DNA from: Thermosynechococcaceae cyanobacterium YX3bin19
GTDB taxonomy: Bacteria > Cyanobacteriota > Cyanobacteriia > Thermosynechococcales > Thermosynechococcaceae
NCBI GenBank assembly: GCA_030447595.1
Contig: JAUJON010000005.1
Location: 1-58,860, forward strand
Reading direction: 5' to 3'
DNA length: 58,860 bases
In this document: piece by piece, positions 9,150 to 18,915 of the stretch
Numbering within the stretch: position 1 is the stretch's first letter
Layout: each line of letters opens with the position of its first letter
Translations under genes and position numbers: made by a program
The notes under the pieces: model-generated
Told to the model about the DNA's origin: nothing
What the model saw: the letters and a program-made list of their open reading frames with translations, nothing else
Database searches by the model: none

Positions 9150-10380
9150 TAGCTGTCTCCAACAAATCTTGCTGGTAGCTACCCACGTAAGCATCGATAC
9201 CGGCACCAGCACGCGGGTACTGGGCACAGAGGCACTTGTGTTCACTCAAAGCAGCAGCGAGTTCTTCCTGAGTCAAATCGTTAACGAACACGCAGGCGCC
9301 AATCGGTTTTGGCATTGCTGCCCGCTGTAGTCCGTCTCGCGTCAGAGTGATGGACTGGGTAGCAGACCACAACAAGTCACTGTCGAGCAAGGGATGGTCG
9401 AGGGCTAAACCAAGCCGGCTCATCAGCCCCAAGATGCGATCGCGCTCCTCGGTAGTGATGTAATCTCGTCTTTGGGCGATCGTCGCTGACAAAGCCATAT
9501 CAATATTTACTGCATGGCCATGCAGCAGCGGCACCGACGGGGCTAGTTCCAGCGTGGGACTCCAAGTATGACCATAGGCAATGACGCGGTCTAGATCCAA
9601 CTCGTGCAGGTTAGGAGTCTCTAATTCCAACATGGTTTTGATCGACTCGTAATTTACCCTGTGGGCAACTTCCTGGAGATGGGATGTCCCGTTAACATAG
9701 CTAAAGTGGGTTGCCAGCAGATCTTCACCGTACTCGCACAACAGCTCGAATACTTCGGCATTGGAGACCACGGCAATTTTCACCAGTTCTGCCATGCCGT
9801 TACGAACTTCGGGTGTGGGAAGTGTTCGCAAAAACGAGAAGTCAAGGAACACTTTTTGGGGCGGGTGATAAGCACCTAAGCGATTTTTGAGCTTCCTGTG
9901 ATTGACTGCCACTTTAATGGCGATGCCAGCATCGACTAAACTAATCAGCGTTGTCGGAATGCGAATGAAGTTCGTGCTCCGGCGATAAGCGGCGCAGGCA
10001 AAACCAGCAACATCGGTCAATAAGCCGCCACCGACAATCAAGACAGGCTCTTTACGAAGCAAACCGAAATCTGCAAAAGCATCTACTATCGCTTCAAAGG
10101 TATCTAAGTTCTTTTTCGGCTCACTAATTGCGATCGGGAATAGGGTGAGGTCAATGTCGTAGTGCTTGAAGTAAGATTCGATTTGGTCTCCGTAAAGCTG
10201 ATGCACGTTGCAATCAACAATCGCTAGGCAGCGACCAAAAGTTTTGTAGCTTCCTGCTAGCTCTATGTTCTTGATATCGAAAGCACCATCAGCGAAGGTA
10301 AGACTGAACTCAATTTTTTCATAAGTTTCTACATGAAATGCAGTTTCGGTCGCTGCAAATCTTGCCTTAACGGTCGTCAT
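9142..10380 (-). CDS. mysA: Demethyl-4-deoxygadusol synthase (sugar phosphate cyclase)
   Basis: This enzyme cyclises sedoheptulose 7-phosphate (NAD and metal dependent) to the demethyl-4-deoxygadusol core of mycosporines. The 412-residue frame is intact. The NAD-binding glycine loop is [10 protein letters not shown] (117-126). Dehydroquinate-synthase-fold metal ligands are expected at E198 (GMAELVK), H271 (AYGHTWSP) and H287 ([10 protein letters not shown]). A KAVNHRK-like basic segment ([13 protein letters not shown]) follows the PTTL strand, as in this family. The related 2-epi-5-epi-valiolone synthase is the main alternative, but the neighbours mysB and mysC favour the mycosporine role. 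An AAGGA ribosome site lies 8 bp before ATG 10380. It is first gene of the operon, with about 520 bp of noncoding DNA upstream. Confidence 0.93.
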   Translation of the reverse strand: MTTVKARFAATETAFHVETYEKIEFSLTFADGAFDIKNIELAGSYKTFGRCLAIVDCNVHQLYGDQIESYFKHYDIDLTLFPIAISEPKKNLDTFEAIVDAFADFGLLRKEPVLIVGGGLLTDVAGFACAAYRRSTNFIRIPTTLISLVDAGIAIKVAVNHRKLKNRLGAYHPPQKVFLDFSFLRTLPTPEVRNGMAELVKIAVVSNAEVFELLCEYGEDLLATHFSYVNGTSHLQEVAHRVNYESIKTMLELETPNLHELDLDRVIAYGHTWSPTLELAPSVPLLHGHAVNIDMALSATIAQRRDYITTEERDRILGLMSRLGLALDHPLLDSDLLWSATQSITLTRDGLQRAAMPKPIGACVFVNDLTQEELAAALSEHKCLCAQYPRAGAGIDAYVGSYQQDLLETANV

Positions 10381-10900
10381 ATTTTTATTCCTTTACTCAA
10401 CAGTTACCAGGAACGCAGCAGATTTCGTATTGCTGTTTTATCTCAGCTCAACGAACCAACGCGTTGCCTGAAACCGGTAACTGATGAAGACTAGGAGTCT
10501 TCTGAACTTTTCGCCCAAGAACGATGGCATAGTCTGGAAAATCTCCCTATTGAGTTGCCCGAAAAACTTGAACAGTAAGCTCCCAGTAGATTACTTGCCC
10601 GGTTAGTGAATAGGACACTACCAAAAGGTAGAGATGTAAAGAATAATAAACTTTCTCTAAGTTTCTTTAAGCCAAGGCGCGAGAATAGGTGAAACCCGCG
10701 ACCAGTAAGTTTCCCAGGCCGGTTCTTGTATAGAAAGACAAAATACAAAATAAAAATAGGGCAACAAGGACTTCGTGGACGGTCACCCAACCGATGCGGC
10801 TGGAACGGCCACGGTTTTCTAACAGTCTGTCAGAAGCCGACCCCTCACTCACTGGAGAGCTCAATTGATAGGAATGTCCCCCAACACTAACAACCCTGCC
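10381..10900. other. 520-bp gap upstream of mysA; no supported gene
   Basis: The gap lies between the mysA start and the end of the protease gene, both on the minus strand. It holds the mysA ribosome site (10389-10393 on the complement). Minus-strand frames of 65-99 codons are open here, with one hydrophobic stretch, but they have no recognisable motif or convincing ribosome site. The region around 10720-10770 is AT-rich and could carry the mysA promoter; I cannot place -35 and -10 boxes with confidence. Confidence 0.5.
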
Positions 10901-12136
10901 CTAGTTATTCTCAGCAGAGAGGGACTTTAAATCTGTTTTGGCGATCGCCTGAAGCTGTAAGCCCGGTGGGTAACTGCCTTCTTCTTTAATTCGCCGGATA
11001 TCAGTGTCGGAGATCTTTAAGTTTAGGTCTTGGGCTAAAACCTGGACCACATCGCCCCGATCAATTGTGCCAGCTACTGCCCCTGCGGGAGACAGCACTG
11101 TGATCCGCTCGAGGTATTGCTCTTCAAGCTGTTGAATCACCTCAATCAGGGGAGTTGTCTCCGCAACAGTAGTAATTTCATCCAGGGAATGCACCAAAGT
11201 TTGCACGGGTTGAGTTTCCCACTGGCTGCGTTCTACGTCATTCAGTTCTGCTGCCCGCACTAAGCCTCGATAACGGCCCTCAGAGGCGGCGAAGTAAAAA
11301 GAATCCCGGGCTGCCGACAGAAGATAGTCATCGGCAAACTGGCGCAGGCTCAAGTTAGCATCAATCACCCGGAATTCACGGGTCATCGCATCTTTTGCCT
11401 GCAGGCGGACTAAAGCTCCTTGGAGATCGGCAAAGCGATCATAGGTGTGGGCGTTCCGGAGACCAAACCAGCCTAGTAGGGCAATCCACAGGCCATTTAG
11501 ACTGCTGGTCCACAGCAGGGCTGCACACCCCAGCGCGATCGCCAGCCAGCCTAAAACTTGGCCTGCCTTGGCAGCCCAGTGGACACCTTTTAAGCGATCG
11601 CCCGTTGCCTTCCAGACCGCTGCTTTAAGGATCTGCCCACCGTCAAGGGGTAGACCCGGAATCAGGTTAAATAGCGCCAGCACCAGATTAATCCCAGCGA
11701 GGCTCTGGCTGAGGACTGCTGCTGGACCTCCGGGAGGCAGAAACCGCGACCCAAAACCCAACAGCAACCACAAGCAAATGCTCACCAGTGGCCCGGCGAT
11801 CGCGACTTGAAAGGCTTGACCAGGAGTTTTAGACTCCTCTTCAATCGAGGCAATACCACCGAACAAGAACAGGGTGATGGTAGTCACCCGAATGCCTTGG
11901 GATCTTGCCACCAGGCTGTGGCCCAATTCGTGCAGCAGTACGGAGGCAAACAACAGCAGTGCCATCGCCAAGCCTGCCCCCCAAGCCAGTAGTGAACCCC
12001 AGTGGGGGTAAAGTTCCTGCCAACCTAACCCCTCGGCAAAGGTAACCAGCGCCAGAATCAAAAACCAAGACGGATCAATAGAGAGGGGAATACCAAACAG
12101 AGAGCCGAATTGTAAACTTCGTTTCATAAATGTCAC
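10901..12136 (-). CDS. Site-2-type intramembrane metalloprotease with CBS domains (M50)
   Basis: This membrane zinc protease is of the S2P/SpoIVFB-like type, which typically releases membrane-held regulators. The zinc site HELGH is at 69-73 on a transmembrane helix and the third ligand D165 is in GLPLDGGQIL. About six hydrophobic helices fill residues 10-225. A CBS pair follows (about 245-385). The frame starts with GTG at 12136, and ATG at 12127 (MKRSLQFGSLFG) is an equally good start. The gene is divergent from egtC across 151 bp, so the two may share a control region. It lies between the mycosporine and ergothioneine genes; whether it regulates either is unknown. Confidence 0.85.
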   Translation of the reverse strand: MTFMKRSLQFGSLFGIPLSIDPSWFLILALVTFAEGLGWQELYPHWGSLLAWGAGLAMALLLFASVLLHELGHSLVARSQGIRVTTITLFLFGGIASIEEESKTPGQAFQVAIAGPLVSICLWLLLGFGSRFLPPGGPAAVLSQSLAGINLVLALFNLIPGLPLDGGQILKAAVWKATGDRLKGVHWAAKAGQVLGWLAIALGCAALLWTSSLNGLWIALLGWFGLRNAHTYDRFADLQGALVRLQAKDAMTREFRVIDANLSLRQFADDYLLSAARDSFYFAASEGRYRGLVRAAELNDVERSQWETQPVQTLVHSLDEITTVAETTPLIEVIQQLEEQYLERITVLSPAGAVAGTIDRGDVVQVLAQDLNLKISDTDIRRIKEEGSYPPGLQLQAIAKTDLKSLSAENN

Positions 12137-12287
12137 TTATCTTATACTGATAAACGGTCTTTATCGTCCTAATTATTCTGCACTCTGACTTTGAGCCCTA
12201 GTTCCATGATAAGGGAGTAGCCCATTTGCCCTTGGTCTGCTCAACATTTCTCTGCTTTGGACCTTTTGCAGGAGGAATTGCTGCAAT

Positions 12288-13073
12288 ATGTGCCGTCTAC
12301 TAGGCTATCTTGGCCCATCGATCCAACTAGACTCGCTGCTGATTCAGCCAGAACACTCGTTGATTGAGCAAAGCTACCAGCCGCGCGAGATGACCAGCGG
12401 TCTATTAAACGCTGACGGTTTTGGCCTGGGCTGGTACCATTCGCAGCAAGATAGCGATCCGTTTGTCTACCGCAACACGCTACCGATTTGGAGCGACATT
12501 AATCTACCCAGCCTCAGCCGCTACATTGAGTCCAGTTGCATTCTCGCCTATGTCCGTAGTGCCACGATAGGTCAAGCAGTTCAGTTGAGCAACTGCCAGC
12601 CCTTTCAGTTTGGACGAATCTTGGGTGTACACAATGGCTACATTGAGAACTTCCGCCAAACGCTGTACCGTCCCCTGCGCGAGCGCTTAAATGATGTCTG
12701 TTACCAGGCCATTGAGGGAACGACTGATTCAGAACACATTTTCGCGCTGGTCTGCAATGAGCTGCAAACCACAGAAATGACTTTGGAAAAGGCGCTCTCC
12801 CAGACGCTGCACACCTTCACTCAGTGGGCAGAAGCGTATCAGGTCAAAGTTGGCTTGAATCTGATTCTCAGTGATGGACATTCCTTGGTAGCGTCTCGGT
12901 TTGCCTATCCAGCGGAGCCGCCATCGCTTTACTGGTTAGAGGATGACCCGGTTGCTCAATCGGTGATCGTGGCCTCCGAGCCTTTGTTCAAGAGCGATCG
13001 CTGGATCAGCTTTTCTACTAACAGCATTTTGGTCGCTAAAGGAAACTTGGAGATTCATACGTACCCGCTTTGA
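12288..13073 (+). CDS. egtC: Ergothioneine pathway gamma-glutamyl hydrolase EgtC (class II amidotransferase fold)
   Basis: EgtC removes glutamate from the gamma-glutamyl-hercynylcysteine sulfoxide made by EgtB. The 261-residue protein starts MCRLLGYLG, so Cys2 becomes the N-terminal nucleophile of the Ntn amidotransferase fold. NADGFGLGWYH and RSATIGQAVQLSNCQPF are the other family blocks, with VHNGYIENF after them. A strong AGGAGGA site (12270-12276) lies 11 bp before the ATG. The frame is intact. egtB and egtD follow on the same strand after a 305-bp gap. Its presence implies that the EgtB thiol donor is gamma-glutamylcysteine rather than cysteine. Confidence 0.9.
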   Translation: MCRLLGYLGPSIQLDSLLIQPEHSLIEQSYQPREMTSGLLNADGFGLGWYHSQQDSDPFVYRNTLPIWSDINLPSLSRYIESSCILAYVRSATIGQAVQLSNCQPFQFGRILGVHNGYIENFRQTLYRPLRERLNDVCYQAIEGTTDSEHIFALVCNELQTTEMTLEKALSQTLHTFTQWAEAYQVKVGLNLILSDGHSLVASRFAYPAEPPSLYWLEDDPVAQSVIVASEPLFKSDRWISFSTNSILVAKGNLEIHTYPL

Positions 13074-13135
13074 ATTTTTATGGGGTAGTGCTTGTTCAGC
13101 GGCCTTTCTAGTTCTATGACTTTTTCAGGCAAGAA

Positions 13136-13510
13136 GTAGACGCCAAAACTCATTTGCTGCTAATCTTGTCCAGACTCTAGACTAGTAAACTGTTATTTAA
13201 ATCACGCGAGATACCCAGAACTCAGCACGATATTGATGGGCGCTGAGGCAATCAGCAAAAAACCACTCTATTACAACCTCGTTGCCTATGGGGCGAGGCT
13301 GAGCTAAGAGCACATCGGTACCTCTGTCTAGAAATAACTAGTGATCCTAGAGCCACCGCAGTCTTTCTGGAGAAGACCTTGAAGTCTAAATCTACCAACC
13401 TTGAGACTGGTCAATCTCTAGCCACAAGCGACAAAAATCAGCTTCAACAACAGCTAGCTCAGTCGCGAGCGGCTACCTTAGCACTCTTTGAAGGGGTAGA
13501 CGCCAAAACT
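13136..13510. repeat. 15-nt repeat: fragment upstream of egtB matching the egtB interior
   Basis: GTAGACGCCAAAACT is identical at 13136-13150, in the gap before egtB, and at 13496-13510, in egtB codons for VDAKT. Weaker similarity continues for about 30 bp downstream of both. The upstream copy can be read as KVDAKTHLLL, resembling Egt[10 protein letters not shown]. The otherwise gene-free gap 13074-13378 may thus hold a worn partial duplicate of the egtB start. Confidence 0.45.
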
Positions 13511-14687
13511 TTTTGCTACCAAGCTCACCCAGATTTTAGTCCAGTAGGTTGGCACCTCGGTCATATTGGTTTCGCAGAGGCTCACTGGTTGCTGGAGCGC
13601 TCTTGCGGGCTGCCTCCTTTAGTGCCAGCGTATCGGCGACTATTTGTTGCCGATGGCCTGCCTAAAGCCCAGCGAACAAACTTACCCGCTCTGCAAGCAA
13701 CTTGCGAGTACCTCAACGCTATTCGCCAGCAAGTATTGCTCTACCTAAATGAAGCACCTCTGGTGCAACAGGAGTGGCTATGGCGCTGGATCATGCAACA
13801 TGAAGCCCAGCATGCAGAAACAATTACTTGGATTCTGCAGCTACAGCGTCAGCGATCGCCCTGGCTTGGTCATTTGAATTCTGTTAGCTCCCAGCAATTT
13901 TCGCGAGATAGCTCTAAGACTGAGCCAACCGAAGCGGAGATGGTCTTAGTAGAAGCGGGTTACTCAGAGCAGGGAAATAACTCAGTTGAGGCACTCGATA
14001 ACGAAAAATCGATTCATCCGGTTTATCTAGACGCCTACTGGATTGACCGCTATCCCGTTACCCGCCGTCAGTATCAAGTGTTTATAGAAGCAGGCGGCTA
14101 CAATAACCCTGACTGGTGGTCGACCGCAGGCTGGACGTGGCTGCAGGCGAATCCAGTGTCGCGGCCCCTTTACTGGGACATCACTGAAGAAAATCATCCG
14201 GTCTATGGCGTCAGTTGGTACGAAGCAGAAGCTTACGCCCACTTTGTCGGCAAGCGGCTGCCTAGTGAAGCTGAGTGGGAAAAAGGCTGCTAGCTGGAAT
14301 CCAGGGCAGTCCCAGCGGCAAACTTATTCCTGGGGAGAGGCTGAGCCGACAGTACAGCATTGTAACCACAGCCATTACAAAGGCCAGACAACGCCGGTCA
14401 ATTACTATCCTGCCAGCCAGAGTCCTTATGGCTGCTATGATATGCTGGGCAACGTTTGGGAATGGACGGCTACTTGGTTCCATCCCTATCAGGGTTTTGC
14501 CAGCTATCCCTACGCAGGGTACTCAATGCCCTATTTCGACAACCAGCATCGGGTATTGAAAGGCGGTAGTTGGGCTACCCATGGCACCGTTCTGCGTTGT
14601 GCTTTCCGGAACTGGTATCATCCTGGAGTTCGCCAACACTTTGCTGGTTTCCGCTGTGCCCGTAGCTGGAGCGCATTCCAAGATTAG
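13379..14687 (+). CDS. egtB: Ergothioneine sulfoxide synthase EgtB (one frameshift as sequenced)
   Basis: EgtB is the iron enzyme that couples O2, hercynine and a thiol to form the C-S bond of ergothioneine. The N-terminal DinB-like domain carries H59/H62 in GWHLGHIGF and H141, H145 and E147 in QHEAQHAET, the HxxxHxE iron motif. The C-terminal half is a formylglycine-generating-like (sulfatase-modifying) domain with [31 protein letters not shown] and AGFRCARSW. One extra A in the run at 14280-14284 breaks the frame after PSEAEWEK; the next codons resume in another frame as AASWNPGQ. The start is a TTG at 13379 with GGAGAAG just upstream. egtD follows 31 bp later. Confidence 0.9.
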
Positions 14688-14718
14688 TCCAGCATTTAAC
14701 CTCCTGAGGAGACTAAAA

Positions 14719-15762
14719 ATGCCAACATTTAAGTTTACCGATCATGCTGTCTCTAGCACTGCTGGTGTAGCTGTCGAAGTACAGGGAAGATTGCGTATCG
14801 ACCCGATGCTTCGCCCAGAAAACCCTAGAATCAAATCTTTTGCAGGGTGTAGATGTAGTGCGTGGATTAAGTCAGGTCCTAAAACCTTGCCATCTCACTA
14901 CTTCTACGATGACCGCGGCTCAGAGCTGTTTGAGCAAATCTGCGCTTTGGCAGAGTACTACCCCACGCGAACTGAAACTACTATTTTACAGACCTGCGCT
15001 TAGAAATTGCTGCTGCAACAGGTCCCTGTGAGCTGGTGGAACTGGGCAGTGGGGAGTGCAACTAAAACTCGGCTGCTACTAGATGCCTATCGCCAGTCTG
15101 GTCATCCCCTACGCTACATGCCTATCGACGTTAGTGGGGTATGCTTGAGCGGAGTGCCTATGAGCTACTGCTCTCTTATCCAACGCTGCAAGTTCACGGT
15201 TTAGTTGGCACTTACGAGCTAGCCCTGCAGCAGTTGCCGGCTACACGTTTACCGACTCGAATGCTGTTTTTCTAGGCAGTACCCTAGGGAATCTGAACCC
15301 GCAAGCGTGTCAAACCTTCTTCAACCAAATCACGGCTGCCCTACAACCTGGGGAGTTTTTCTTGCTAGGTTAGACCTGCAAAAATCTCAGGAACAGCTAG
15401 AGGCTGCCTACAATGATGCTTTAGGGTGACCGCTGAATTCAACCTCAACATGCTGCAGCATCTCAACTGGCGCTTTACCGGGAACTTTGACTCAGCCAGT
15501 TTCAGCATTGGGCATTCTATAATGAGCCGCAGCATCAAATCGAAATGCACCTGAAAAGCTTGAAGGACCAAACCGTTCAGCTGCAAGCACTGGATCTGCA
15601 CGTTGGCTTTAGCGCTGGAGAAACAATTCTGACGGAAATTTCACGTAAGTTTGATCTGGATAAAATTCAACAGGACCTCCTGGCCGAGGAGCTAGCCCCT
15701 TACAGGTTTGGACTGACCCCCACAACTGGTTTGGACTGATATTGTGCCAGTTGCAGCAGTAG
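14719..15762 (+). pseudogene. egtD: Histidine N-alpha-methyltransferase EgtD (several frameshifts as sequenced)
   Basis: EgtD trimethylates histidine to hercynine, the first step of ergothioneine synthesis. The blocks appear in family order across three frames: [19 protein letters not shown] and EYYPTRTE at the N-terminus, VELGSGSATKTRLLLDAY (SAM motif, read after a shift near 15010), MPIDVS, FFLGSTLGNL, then FDSASFQHW and a C-terminal LQALDLHVGFSAGETILTEI. The C-terminus continues after a last shift as VWTDPHNWFGLILCQL to the stop at 15760-15762. At least five indels are needed, more than in most neighbours, so loss of function cannot be excluded. Total span equals the normal length (about 340 codons). 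It is the third gene of the egt set. Confidence 0.85.
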
Positions 15763-15817
15763 CATCAAGGGTAATCACCTAACTTTAAAAGACCTACTCG
15801 AATACAGGGTACCTTTC

Positions 15818-16281
15818 ATGGAGCATCCTTCAATCAAACGGCTGGATCAGGAATTGTTGGATACCATAGCTCAGCAAGCCCGCAACAGCTCCCGACTCCG
15901 TCAAAACTATAACTTTCACAATCCAGTAGAAAAAGTTCAACGATTCCTTAACGTACTGCAGCCTGGGACCTACGTTCGTCCTCACCGGCATCGTCGGGCA
16001 CCTGAGGTTAATGGTTTCGAATTCTTCCTGGTGCTGCAGGGCGAGTTATGGATGCTCCTCCTTAACGATCAGAGCCAAATCATTCAGCAGGAACGAATCA
16101 GTGCCCATGGCCCCATTCGTGGCATTGAACTTGCTGAAGGGACCTATCATACCCTAGTTGCTTTGACCCGGACACGATTCTTTTAGAACTTAAAGAGGGT
16201 CCCTATGATCCGAGTACAGACAAGGAATTCTTAAAGACTTTTCCAGAGGAGGGAACTCCAGCAGCTCAGCAGCTGGGTTGA
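15818..16281 (+). CDS. WbuC-family cupin metalloprotein (one frameshift as sequenced)
   Basis: This small cupin has a conserved N-terminal block NFHNPVEKVQRFLNVLQPGT and a metal-type histidine cluster YVRPHRHRRAPEVNGFEFF. Its biochemical role is not established; relatives occur next to polysaccharide genes. One base is missing from a GG pair near 16167 (VAL/DPDTILLELKEGPYDP). The true tail then runs KEFLKTFPEEGTPAAQQLG to the stop at 16279-16281, instead of ending at 16186. It follows egtD by 55 bp on the same strand; a functional link to ergothioneine is not evident. Confidence 0.75.
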
Positions 16282-16430
16282 TCTGGCAAGACCACTTCAA
16301 AGATAGGGAAAAGTCTCCACAACGCTCTGCGATATAGTGAACTCTGAACAAAATAGCCCCAAACCAAAGCAAGTGAGGTTGCAGCTCGCTGAGTTCTACC
16401 AATCCCGGTTCTATCTCAATCACTTTCAGT

Positions 16431-18197
16431 ATGCGTATTTCACAGCGGACAGTAAAGCACAGTACAGCCCCGGAGCATTTTCTAACTTGTGCCCTGATCG
16501 CGCCATGATATTGATCATGCCTACCGCAGTGACCGAAGGCTTGGGGACAAAATTCCTTAATTCCGGGCTTAGAGCAGGTAGAACAAGTTCTAACATCCCC
16601 GTTCTGATAAGTTTACCTCCGACACAGTCTGCAACTGGACGGGCACAAACTCTTCCAAATTGTTGTCCTGCAGTCAGTGATGCGAAAATAAGTAGAACGC
16701 AGGTTGAAAAAACGCGTTCAATTATTGAGAAGCGGCGATCGATTTGCCAAGAGCAATGCTGATCTAGCAAAGCTGGCGATCTTCAGAACCTAAGCCCACT
16801 GAGCAGGGCAATGAGCTTGCTGTCATCGAAATTAATGATCAATACCTGATGACTGTCACAACTCTTGACGCAGAGCTGCAGGGCAGCACTCCACCTGTTT
16901 TGGCAGAAGAATGGAGTCAAATTATTAAAGAGGCACTGGTTCGGGCAAAACAAGAACGCCACCGGGAGTTTTGATCCGGCAAGGGCGGCTGGACTGTGGG
17001 CATCGCCTTGGCAATGATTCTGGGTAGTGCCGCAATCAGCCGTCAGCAGCGGCGCTCTGAAGCTCTCGGCGAGAGGGCCTCTGAAAGCTCAAACCCCGGC
17101 AGGTCCTACGTCACCCTTTACCACCGGCTCCTCAGATACAGGACCAGTCAACATGGCTGCTGTGCATGACCAATCCGTGTGGCGGCAACAGCGTAATCTC
17201 AATGTCATTCAGCGACGACTCTACTGGCGGGGCAGGCCGTAGTTTGGGGAGGTGGAACCTTCCAGTTTTGGGACTGTTTCCTCAAACCCGCTGGCTGCAA
17301 CCCCTGGTTTTATCGGGTCTACGCAGGGTCCCTTTAAAAGTGCTGGGAGTTGTCTTAGGCACCTCTTTAGCCATTCGGACAAGCGCTGTCTTAATTGATC
17401 GCTTCTTTGCAACGTTAAAGGAAGAACAAATATTAGCGCCGGAAGAATCTCAGCGGTTGGCGCTACGGTTTTCGACCTTTCTTTAGTCTTGAAAAGAACT
17501 GTAGCGGTTGCCTGGGCTGGGATTGGGGTTCTTGTTGCCCTTGCAGCAGTGGGGTCAACATCGGTCCTCCTACTCGCCCGGAGCTGGAATTATCGGCCTA
17601 GCTATTTCCCTCTCAAAGCTTGATTAAAGATGATTAACGGCTTTTCATTCTGTTAGACGATCAGTATGCCGTCGGCGATGTAATTGTAGTGGCGATGTCG
17701 GGGGGTTTGTCGAGAACATTAACCTGCGGATTACTCAACTCCCCGCAACGATGAAGGGCGGTTAATCACGATTTGAATAGTGCAATCTCGATTGTTCAGA
17801 ATCTTTCTAAAGACTGGTCACGAGTCTGATCTTAGCTTTATTGACTACGACACAGACTTGCATCAAGCCCTTGACGTGATTGAACAAGTCGGCCTAGAAA
17901 TGAGCCATGAGAAAGTTTGGCATAAAAAAATCTTGGAGCCTCCTGAGGTTTTAGGCGTTGATGAATTAAAGCATACTGGCGTCATGATTCGGGTTTGGAT
18001 TAAAACCCAACCCTGGAACAGTGGACTGTTGCCCGTGAGTATCGCCGCCGTCTCAAGCTAGCCCTAGATGGAAAAGAATTTCAATGGGTGTACTCAACAG
18101 ACAATTTTGTTTTAAAGACTCACTAAAGTTTCATAACGCTCATCTTGGAGATGGGATCGAGCAAGTCACCTGGCGCTCAGACCCTCCAACGAACTAA
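16431..18197 (+). pseudogene. MscS-type mechanosensitive channel (many frameshifts as sequenced)
   Basis: This small-conductance mechanosensitive channel of the inner membrane normally releases solutes on hypo-osmotic shock. In order but in shifting frames I read an N-terminus MRISQRTVKHSTAPEHF with a hydrophobic stretch, IPGLEQVEQVLTSP, INDQYLMTVTTLDAELQG, a transmembrane pair around LFPQTRWLQPLVLSGL, LKVLGVVLGT and AIRTSAVLIDRFFA. The pore and beta-domain part follows (SLIKD, GRLI, AISIVQNLSKDW), then FIDYDTDLHQALDVIEQVG and a C-terminal domain with GVMIRVWIKTQP. I count at least seven indels over about 589 codons. It ends DPPTN at 18197, convergent with the next gene. Confidence 0.8.
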
Positions 18198-18216
18198 TTG
18201 GAGTGGTATGGGATGC

Positions 18217-18775
18217 TTACCGGAGACCGTTCAACTGCCTGTTAACCTCATCCCTGTCAAATACTTCTGGATCAAACTCGCCTCCTATCCATTCGAGCAT
18301 TTCCTCATGGTTCGAGTGATTGGGATCGGAGAATTTCTAGCAAGTCTTCGTATCCCCAAATGCCGCCGCAGTCTTCAGGTGGGCAGGCGCGTTTACCCTT
18401 AAGGCAGACTGGATAGCAGACTTCTGGGTTTAGGGCAAGACTTTTTCAATTAAAATCTCGTGTTGCCAGCTGTCACCGAAATCGTATTCATAGAGAAATT
18501 TGAACTTTCGTGAGCAGCAACTTGGTTTGAACTCGGCACCTCTTTCACTTCTGACTTCAAATCCGTAGTCTGAGTGAGGCTGACCGTACAGGTTCCGTTA
18601 TTAATAAACTGATGGAGAGTGGTGATTCTTCAACCCATCACTGTTTGCAAAATCTGATGAAGTTTATAGAGCGTGATATTATTTGTGACCTGAATTCTTC
18701 TCCAAATCGGCGGTTTTACTCTCTGAGCGTAACTTTGATTTGAAGCACAGCAGGGTCAGGGTTTGGTGGAGTCAT
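18217..18775 (-). pseudogene. pRiA4b ORF-3-like protein (frame-broken)
   Basis: Reading the minus strand in pieces gives [80 protein letters not shown] and EEMLEWIGGEFDPEVFDRDE. These are the hallmark blocks of the plasmid pRiA4b ORF-3 family, often carried by plasmids and transposons; function unknown. An ATG at 18775 (MTPPNPDPAVLQIKV) and stop at 18217-18219 give a full-length span of about 186 codons, with three or four frame changes. It lies between two plus-strand genes (mscS and an ArnT-like transferase), in keeping with a mobile passenger. Confidence 0.75.
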
Positions 18776-18915
18776 TTGCTGCTAGCCAGGATGGGCCAAG
18801 TACAGAAACATTGACAGAAGCAGTGGCTTGTCTCATTATGCCAATGATAGAGCGTACCAAGAAGGCTAATACCAATTTAGGTAAGCAAGGGACACTGCTA
18901 GATTACGATCCGTGC

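Noticed and set aside
10491-10864. Overlapping minus-strand frames upstream of mysA, considered as a high-light-inducible small protein
   Set aside because: The hydrophobic stretch lacks the chlorophyll-binding ExxNxR motif and no ribosome site is evident.
11445-11810. 121-codon plus-strand frame opposite the site-2 protease
   Set aside because: It is antisense to transmembrane coding sequence; Pro/Arg-rich translation with no motif.
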